Assembly (NCBI GenBank): GCA_001910725.1
Contig: MJGA01000033.1
Location: 1-64,000, forward strand
Direction: 5' to 3'
DNA: 64,000 nt
Source of the DNA: Phanerodontia chrysosporium
Lineage: Eukaryota > Basidiomycota > Agaricomycetes > Polyporales > Phanerochaetaceae
The first letter of the stretch is position 1. Every line of letters begins with the position of its first letter. Below the pieces are notes generated by a model that worked only from the letters and a program-made list of their open reading frames with translations, was not told where the DNA came from and made no database searches. Shown here piece by piece: positions 57,671 through 64,000 of the stretch. Both the position numbers and the translations under genes were made by a program.

Positions 57671-58362
57671 GGCGCGCCCCTACGGCCACCGCGCGGTCCT
57701 CAAGTACGCTGCCAACACCGGTGCCCAGGCGATCGCGGGCCGCTTCACCCCCGGTAGCTTCACCAACTACATCACCCGCTCGTTCAAGGAGCCCCGCTTG
57801 ATCGTCGTTACCGACCCTCGCGTCGACCACCAGGCGATCCGTGAGGCGTCCTACGTCAACATCCCCGTCATCGCCTTCTGCGACACCGATGCTCCCCTCA
57901 AGTTCGTTGATGTCGCTATCCCCACCAACAACAAGTCTCGTCACTCGATTGGTCTCATGTGGTGGCTCCTCTGCCGTGAGGTCCTCCGTCTCCGTGGCAC
58001 CGTCCCCCGCACTTCCGATGGCTGGAACGTCATGGTTGACATGTTCTTCTACCGCGACCCCGAGGAAGTCGAGAAGCAGCAGCAGGAGGAGGCTCAGGCC
58101 AAGGCCCAGGCCGCTGCCGAGGAGCCCGTCACCGACTGGGCTGCCACCTCTGCCCCCGTTGGCGGTATCGACCCAACACTCGCTACCGAGGGTGGTACGT
58201 AGCGCCGCAATCTGAAATCCTGTGGCGACTGTACTGATTGACTCTCTAGGCCTCGACTGGTCTGCCGAGCCCACTGCTCCTGGCACAACCGACTGGGCAG
58301 CTGAGCCCGCTGGCGCCAGCTGGGGCGCTGACGCGAACGCGGGTACCTCTGGCTGGGAATAA
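57370..58362 (+). CDS. RPS0: Small ribosomal subunit protein uS2 (RPS0, laminin-receptor type)
   Basis: Exons 57370-57505, 57571-58194 and 58250-58362, 290 residues, the usual size. Part of the 40S head/body junction, needed for late 40S maturation. Reads [121 protein letters not shown]. The eukaryotic C-terminus has repeated DWxAxP-like units ([21 protein letters not shown]) and ends GTSGWE. Codon use is strongly biased, fitting high expression. No defect. Confidence 0.97.
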
Positions 58363-59260
58363 GCGGTTGAGGGTATCGCTTTACACGACTATTCGCGCTC
58401 GTCGATATTGTTATGTTGCTCATTTGTTCCCGCCTCTGATCTCACTGCAATGGCCCGCCTTTTCCTCTCGAGACTCGAGCAGCCATATGTGCGATGCGTA
58501 CGATGCTCAACACAGATTGTATGGCCGGCAGCTGTACGCTAGGCAGGTGGCAGCGGGTTAGAGGTAATCTTTAATGAGACGGCAGACAGGTTGTTGTATG
58601 ACACATGTTGTATACTTATGGGCATTCTTCACGACCTTCTCGGGGCCACGCTTTGCTGGAATTGCTGTCGACAGAGTCCGCTCGTGCCTCATGGCTGTGA
58701 GACCTCATGTACCCTTGCACGCGTGTCTCCGCCGCTTGGGTCTGGAGGACATCAAAATATCGGGATTGATTTTGAATTCTCTCTTCGCGCCTCATCGTCT
58801 ACAAAATCTCGCTCTCCGCTGCCATGCTGCTCCTCGGATAACAGGGCCGAGACCCGGCATCTGGCATCCACCTCTGCTCGACGTCCCAGTATCCGCCCGC
58901 GCATTCTGGTATCCCTGTAGAATACCTGTCACGCCCGTAAGAGGCTGCTCGTCGTGTTCCATGCTTAGTTTGCAAATTCTGTGGATTCCTGCCGGCGTCT
59001 CGGGCGGCGAAGGCGATATCATAGCGACCATGCGGACCTCTAGCACCGGACCACACCTTCACTTGCGCAGAACAACGCAGACGGAGCAACGTGCACACGC
59101 CGGCTGATAACCTTTCTCGACATGCTGGCGCAAAAGGGATCATCGATGAGTCTAGGGCCGACGGTATATAACAGTCATCGCCACAGAATCCTCTCTGCCC
59201 CTAGCCTCTGCCTCTTGACTCTTGCCTTTCCCCCACTACCCCTCTGACGAGCAAAAGAGA
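58363..59260. other. Intergenic
   Basis: About 900 bp with no supported gene. TATATAA near 59165, about 95 bp before the next ATG, is a likely TATA box for the deaminase gene. Confidence 0.5.
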
Positions 59261-60379
59261 ATGCGTGCGTTGTCGTACATGCTCCGCAGCACAAGCCGTA
59301 CTGACAGCGTACAGGTCTCATCATCCGCGACGATGCCGCTGCGGTCGGCGAGTACATTGGAAACTACATTGCCAAGCGGTGCGTCGCGAGCGCGGTCTCT
59401 TCGTATGCCTCCACGCTTACGTTCCTGCAGTATAAACGACTTCCAGCCGACTCCCGAGAGGCCGTTCGTGCTCGGCCTGCCAACTGGCTCATCACCTATC
59501 CCGACTTACAAGCATCTCATTAAGCTCGTCAAGGCGGGCAAGCTCTCGTATGTGCTGTGCCGTAGTCCCTCAGTGCAGTGCGCTGACTTTGCCTACAGAT
59601 TCAAGAATGTCGTCACCTTCAACATGGACGAGTATGTCCAGCTGCCAGAGGACCACCCCGAGAGTTACCACACGTTCATGTTCCGTGAATTCTTCTCGCA
59701 CAGTGCGTATGCTCCGTCTTACTGGTTTCCCTGACTGGCTGACCTATCCGCCACAGTCGACATCCCACCATCGCAGGTGAACATCCTGAACGGCAACGCA
59801 AAGGACCTGATCGCAGAGTGCAACGCGTACGAGGCCAAGATCAAGTCGTACGGAGGCGTTGAGCTCTTCCTGGGCGGCATCGGCGAGGATGGGCACATTG
59901 CGTTCAACGAGCCGGGCTCGTCGCTCCAGTCGCGCACCCGCATCAAGACACTCGCGTACGACACCATCCTTGCGAACGCGCGTTTCTTCGGGAACGACAT
60001 CTCGAAGGTGCCGCGCATGGCGCTCACTGTCGGTGTGCAGACCGTGCTCGACTCGCGCGAAGTCGTCGTCGTCGTCACCGGCCAGCGCAAGGCGCTCGCG
60101 CTGAGCCAGGCGATTGAGGGCGGCGTGAACCACCTGGTACGTGTTCTCGGGAACCCTGCGGCCCCTTTTGCTGACACGCCGCCGTAGTGGACGCTGTCGG
60201 CGCTGCAGACGCACCCGTGGGCCCTCATCGTCGCGGACGAGGACGCCACGGCAGAACTCAAGGTCAAGACCGTCAAGTACTTCAAGTCGATCGAACGCGT
60301 GCAGGAGGAGGTCGAGGCGATGCATGCTCGGCTCAAGGACGACCCTGCCGAGCCCGAACAGGTCGGTAGCATGGAGTGA
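59261..60379 (+). CDS. NAG1: Glucosamine-6-phosphate deaminase/isomerase
   Basis: Exons 59261-59264, 59315-59378, 59431-59547, 59599-59702, 59757-60136 and 60188-60379, 286 residues. Converts glucosamine-6-phosphate to fructose-6-phosphate and ammonia, the last step in using chitin-derived GlcNAc. NagB landmarks: [103 protein letters not shown]. The first coding exon is only four bases (ATGC), followed by a 50-bp intron. This start is preferred because reading straight on loses the conserved [14 protein letters not shown] block. A DUF6589- or transposon-like neighbour is absent here, unlike the left half. Confidence 0.93.
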
Positions 60380-60927
60380 AGCGAGAGCTCGTACTCAGAC
60401 CCGTGCTGTCGGTAGAAACAAAATTGAACGTTGGACACTTGCAGACGCGACGCGGGTGTGAACGTGAGTGACGAATCATGAGAGCGACAGCCTGTCGGAT
60501 GTACTGTATGGTTAGAGTGGATTAGATAGACATGGAACCATCATAGGTTGATTACGACAACATATAGATTTGTGGTCGCGAATATCGAAGTATGTCAAAA
60601 CCCTGGGTATACGTACTGTAGAGTGCTAAGCTAACACGATGGTTTTCCTACATACTATCGGTGCTTCAACAACGTCTACTACAAAAAACCTTACCTCGTA
60701 AATCAAGTGTTAAATGCGTGCACTTACATCGGCTGTTTACACCTAGAGGCACGTGCTGGGTTACGTAACACCACGCGTCTGCCAAATATGGCAGGTCTTA
60801 ATTACACGCGCGTCGCCGCGTCAGGTTTTGTTCGTCGACGTCGATCGTATTCCCTTCATCGTCTTCCACGGCGTCCGCGAGGCCACATTCTCTTCTTAAA
60901 AGCCCAGTTTTACGTTTTACGGAGATA
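60380..60927. other. Intergenic
   Basis: 548 bp between the deaminase and RAD7; AT-rich near 60530-60700, nothing recognised. Confidence 0.5.
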
Positions 60928-63018
60928 ATGTCGCGCGCGAACAACGTTCGTGGGCCGACTTCGGCCCTCACGGAGTTCCTGAAGGTGCGTCGAGACTCCC
61001 CGGTTTTTGCGGTCTCCGCTGACAGATATTTCGCGCCCAGGAATCCGGAATCACACCCACTACAATTGCTAGGCGTGCGAGGACCCGCCAGGTTGATGAG
61101 CCAGAGCCAGTTGCTGGGCCGTCGAGACGACAAGATGAGGACGAAGCAATGGAGGTGGCGGAGGATGAGGTGAGTCCCTGAATCGATACTCATCCCGCCT
61201 TGCATTGATCGTGCCTTAGCAACCTCACCCTGAAGAGCGAGAGTATAACTCGGATAACTTAGATGGTAGTGACGATGAACCTGTACAAAAGAAGCGCAAG
61301 ATGAGCAAGGCTGCCGAAGCGAAGCTGAAGGCGCAGGCCAAGGCCAAAGCCAAGGCGAAGAAAGGCAAGAAGGGAGACGATGATGACTACAGTGACGATG
61401 GGAGCGACGAAGATGCATATACTGCCCTTTCGAAGATGTGGAAGGATCAGGCTAAACCCGCGAACGGCAGCCTCATAGAGTGTGCCAAGTGCTCGAAAGA
61501 GTTCAGCGTGGTACGTCTCGCTCCTGCTGCCGTGAAGAGCTGAACCGCTGACGTCCGATAGACGCAGTACACTCGTCAGGCGCCAAATGGCGCTGGCTGG
61601 CTGTGCCATCCCTGCCTGAAGGCCTCAGGAGTCGACCCATTCAAGAAGCCTGCCGCGCCGCGCAAGCGCAAGCCTCTGACGGAGAAGCGTAACGTCACCC
61701 ATTTCGAGGAGCGTCGGCTTCCGAGCCTCGCGAACCTGTGCGTCAAAGTTATCAGCCAGCACATCGACGACGTCGAGGCCCTCGGCGACATCGGGACAAT
61801 GAATGTGGATCAGATTGCCAAGGCGATTGCGAAGGACCGCAGTCTGTGAGTACGCCACACCCGTGTTCTGCCGCTACGGCTCATATGGTACAGCACCCCA
61901 GAGAACGCCACACTGTTCTACGATGTGCAGAACACAAATTTGACCCTTTACGACGCTACCAGTAAGTCGTGTCTATGTCGGCAGAGACAAAATCATAACC
62001 GCCCTCTGCAGGCCTTACACCACCGGCGCTGTGCACTCTTGCAGCGCTGAATCCGAATCTTACCTCTCTTCGCCTCGATTTCTGCGGACGAATGGACAAC
62101 AGTGTCATCGCCGCTTGGAGCACCTCATTGCCAGCGCTCAAACGCATAGAGCTTCTCGGCCCGTTCCTCGTTTATGCTTCGACATGGCAGACCTTCTTTG
62201 CCTCTCATCCTAACCTCACCGGCTTCCTCATAACACAATCACCGCGATTCGACCTGACTTGCATGGAGAGCCTCGTCGAGAATTGCAAAAACCTCACAGA
62301 GTTGCGTCTCAAGGAAGTCGGGCAACTCAAGGAAGACTTCTTACCGCATATCAAGAAGCTCGCAGGCCAGCTTACCTATCTCGACCTGAGCTGTCCTGGT
62401 GAACCCGAAGCAGTCTCATGTGACGCCTTGACGGACCTCGTAGCCGCCGTAGGTTCGGGACTGCGCCATCTCGACCTCTCGGGACACTTGCTACTCAGAG
62501 ACGGATTCCTCTACCAGGGCTTGAAGCCGCACACGCATCAGCTCGAGACGCTCGTACTCTCGCTCACGCCGGAGCTCACCGACGCGGGCGTCGCCGAGTT
62601 CTTCGACACGTGGAGCGCGCCCCCGCTTGTGCACCTCGACCTGAGCCGGAACCACGAGCTCGCCGGCAAGGCGCTTGCGGCGCTTCTTGCGCATTCGGGT
62701 GGCGCGCTCGAAACACTCAACCTTAATGGCTGGAAAGCCGTTCCTGAAGACGTGCTTGCGACGCTTGGCCCTCGCGCCCCCACCTCCGCCGTGTGGACCT
62801 CGGCTGGTGTCGCGAGGTCACAGACTGGATTGTCAAGGCGCTCGTAGAGGGATGCCCCGACCTCGCGGAGGTCAAGGTCTGGGGATGCCAACGTGTGACG
62901 GTGAATTGCCCCCGCAAGGTATGTTTTACTTTAAATTGCAGTTCCTGCGGCGGCGACTGATGTGTTTGTTCAGCGCGGTGTGACAGTGCTCGGTATCGAG
63001 GCGCAGAACTACGTGTAG
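60928..63018 (+). CDS. RAD7: RAD7 nucleotide-excision-repair protein (LRR), one apparent frameshift
   Basis: First exon 60928-60984 (MSRANNVRGPTSALTEFLK), then IFRAQESGITPTTIARRARTR, a nuclear-signal-like Lys/Ala stretch, and a zinc motif C-A-K-C...C-H-P-C. RSLTPENATLFYDVQNTNLTLYDAT and a run of leucine-rich repeats (LTSLRLDFCGRM, LTELRLKEVGQL, LTYLDLSC, LRHLDLSGH, LVHLDLSRNHEL, LETLNLNGW) follow. Stop TAG 63016-63018. Rad7 works with Rad16 and Elc1 in global-genome repair of non-transcribed DNA. Near 62768-62775 (CTTGGCCCTCGC) the frame slips. One extra C restores PSRPHLRRVDLGWCREVTDWIV and the remaining repeat units. No intron can explain the slip, and in a conserved gene this looks like an assembly error. 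Confidence 0.88.
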
Positions 63019-63246
63019 CCCTTATTTATTTGGATATTTCGGTCTAGATACCCTGCGTGTACGTTTATATGTCGTTTTATGTATGCTTATCTCTTTTAGG
63101 TCTGGCCTCTTGAGCGGGTATATTGGATGTCTTCGGCTCGTCTCTGCTAGTCTCATACTCAGTCTGACAAAGACTCTAGCAATTCACTCGGGAAGGGTAG
63201 CGTAGAGTGAGAGCAGCGTATTAGTTGACTTGCACACCCCTTGATG

Positions 63247-63480
63247 CCTCAAGCCGATACAACCCGTTGGCAGGAGACTGCTTACAGTAGCTTAGGATCA
63301 AAGGACGTTTCCAAGATCCTCAGCAGGTACGCAAACTGATTCAGAAACTACGGCAACTTCCACGCTAATCATAGACCATCACAGAGATGCCTTAACCGCC
63401 TTTCCGTCTGGTTTAGACGCACTCGATGGCTCAAGTACCGCGCTCGACAATATTGCTCTTCCCTTGCTGCGGGTGCTTAT
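63247..63480 (+). CDS. Possible 5' part of a NACHT/STAND-like gene (partial, low confidence)
   Basis: ATG at 63247 opens MPQADTTRWQETAYSSLGSK, with a GTACGC donor near 63329 and TAG acceptor near 63377. It may be followed by HRDALTAFPSGLDALDGSSTALDNIALPLLRVLIE. The second exon is phase-inconsistent with the first unless the donor or acceptor is shifted, and later exons (FITEVLNSCWPAFAGI) are unclear. The N-terminal pattern recalls agaricomycete NACHT proteins, from memory only. The rest lies to the right of the window or is degenerate. Confidence 0.25.
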
Positions 63481-64000
63481 CGAGGTATGGAACGCTTGGT
63501 AGCTCGTCAGTTGACGTACACGTGTATTCCACGTCCTTACTGAAAGCTTGGTCTTCAGTTCATCACTGAAGTACTGAACTCTTGTTGGCCGGCGTTCGCT
63601 GGGATCGCGCAGGTACTCAGCCTCTCCACAGGGCGGGGGATATGCTGCATGAGTTTGTTCGCGGCATTCTAGGCGTGCATCGCGCAGTCTGGGCATTTCG
63701 TCCGTCCATCCGCTTACTGTGCTGCAGCTGATCTAGTATCTGATCGATGTAACACTCCCGGACGGCTGCGCTAACGGCCCCGGCCCAGCAAGTGACCTCA
63801 TACAAACCATTCCATCCATCGTCGCTTGGACATGTGTCTTCCGTTCAGAACTACACGACTCACCATCGCCCGACCGCGGCTCGGTCCCTGACAAGGGTCC
63901 TGGCGCTATGCGCGACGATACTCGAGAGGTTGGTTTCAATACACTGGGCTCGCTATATAAGATGCTGATTCGCAGTTCTAACAGACAGTGCTCTAGTTCT
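63481..64000. other. No gene resolved
   Basis: Only short frames; possibly later exons of the preceding partial gene. Confidence 0.3.

Overview
The window is genomic DNA of a filamentous basidiomycete, most likely an agaricomycete of the polypore kind. The evidence is short introns of about 45-60 bp with GTRNGT donors, compact intron-rich genes, basidiomycete-type families (DUF6589-like, DUF6535-like, Plavaka transposase) and recognisable fungal housekeeping genes (RPS0, RAD7, a NimA kinase, glucosamine-6-phosphate deaminase). Family names come from recognising motifs by eye; no database search was run.

Layout. 1-4.9 kb: 5' half of a Ty3/gypsy-like retrotransposon on the minus strand (Gag with zinc knuckle, then an aspartic protease), with its leader/LTR, apparently inserted in or beside an intron of a ParB-like-motif gene (4969-7414, minus). 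7.7-11.4 kb: three satellite-like arrays with different unit lengths (52, 73 and about 145 bp) that share one GC-rich hairpin core. 11.4-11.6 kb: a small structured element with a type I hammerhead ribozyme motif, abutting a truncated DUF6589-like pseudogene (11.6-14.3 kb). 15.5-27.9 kb: ordinary genes, namely a tandem-DEP protein without an RGS domain, a NIPA-type Mg2+ transporter, a cyanamide-hydratase-type HD enzyme, an S10 carboxypeptidase and a DUF6535-like membrane protein. 28.2-34.0 kb: an intact Plavaka transposase gene transcribed divergently from an uncharacterised gene. 35-36.6 kb: an unrecognised gene between two clusters of CCTAC/GTAGG motifs.

37.2-56.5 kb: five dispersed members of an unrecognised protein family, called here the WGxYD family. 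They are interleaved with a NimA kinase, a five-zinc-module protein, a membrane protein and an FkbM/METTL24-type methyltransferase. A foldback CACTA-type MITE (54468-55294) lies 40 bp from the end of one member. 57.4-63.0 kb is a conserved block: RPS0, the deaminase gene and RAD7.

The left half looks like a repeat-rich accessory compartment and the right end like a conserved one. Several frameshifts, including one in RAD7, are single-base losses at or beside short C or G runs. Some apparent pseudogenes may therefore be assembly errors, so the frameshift calls are provisional.
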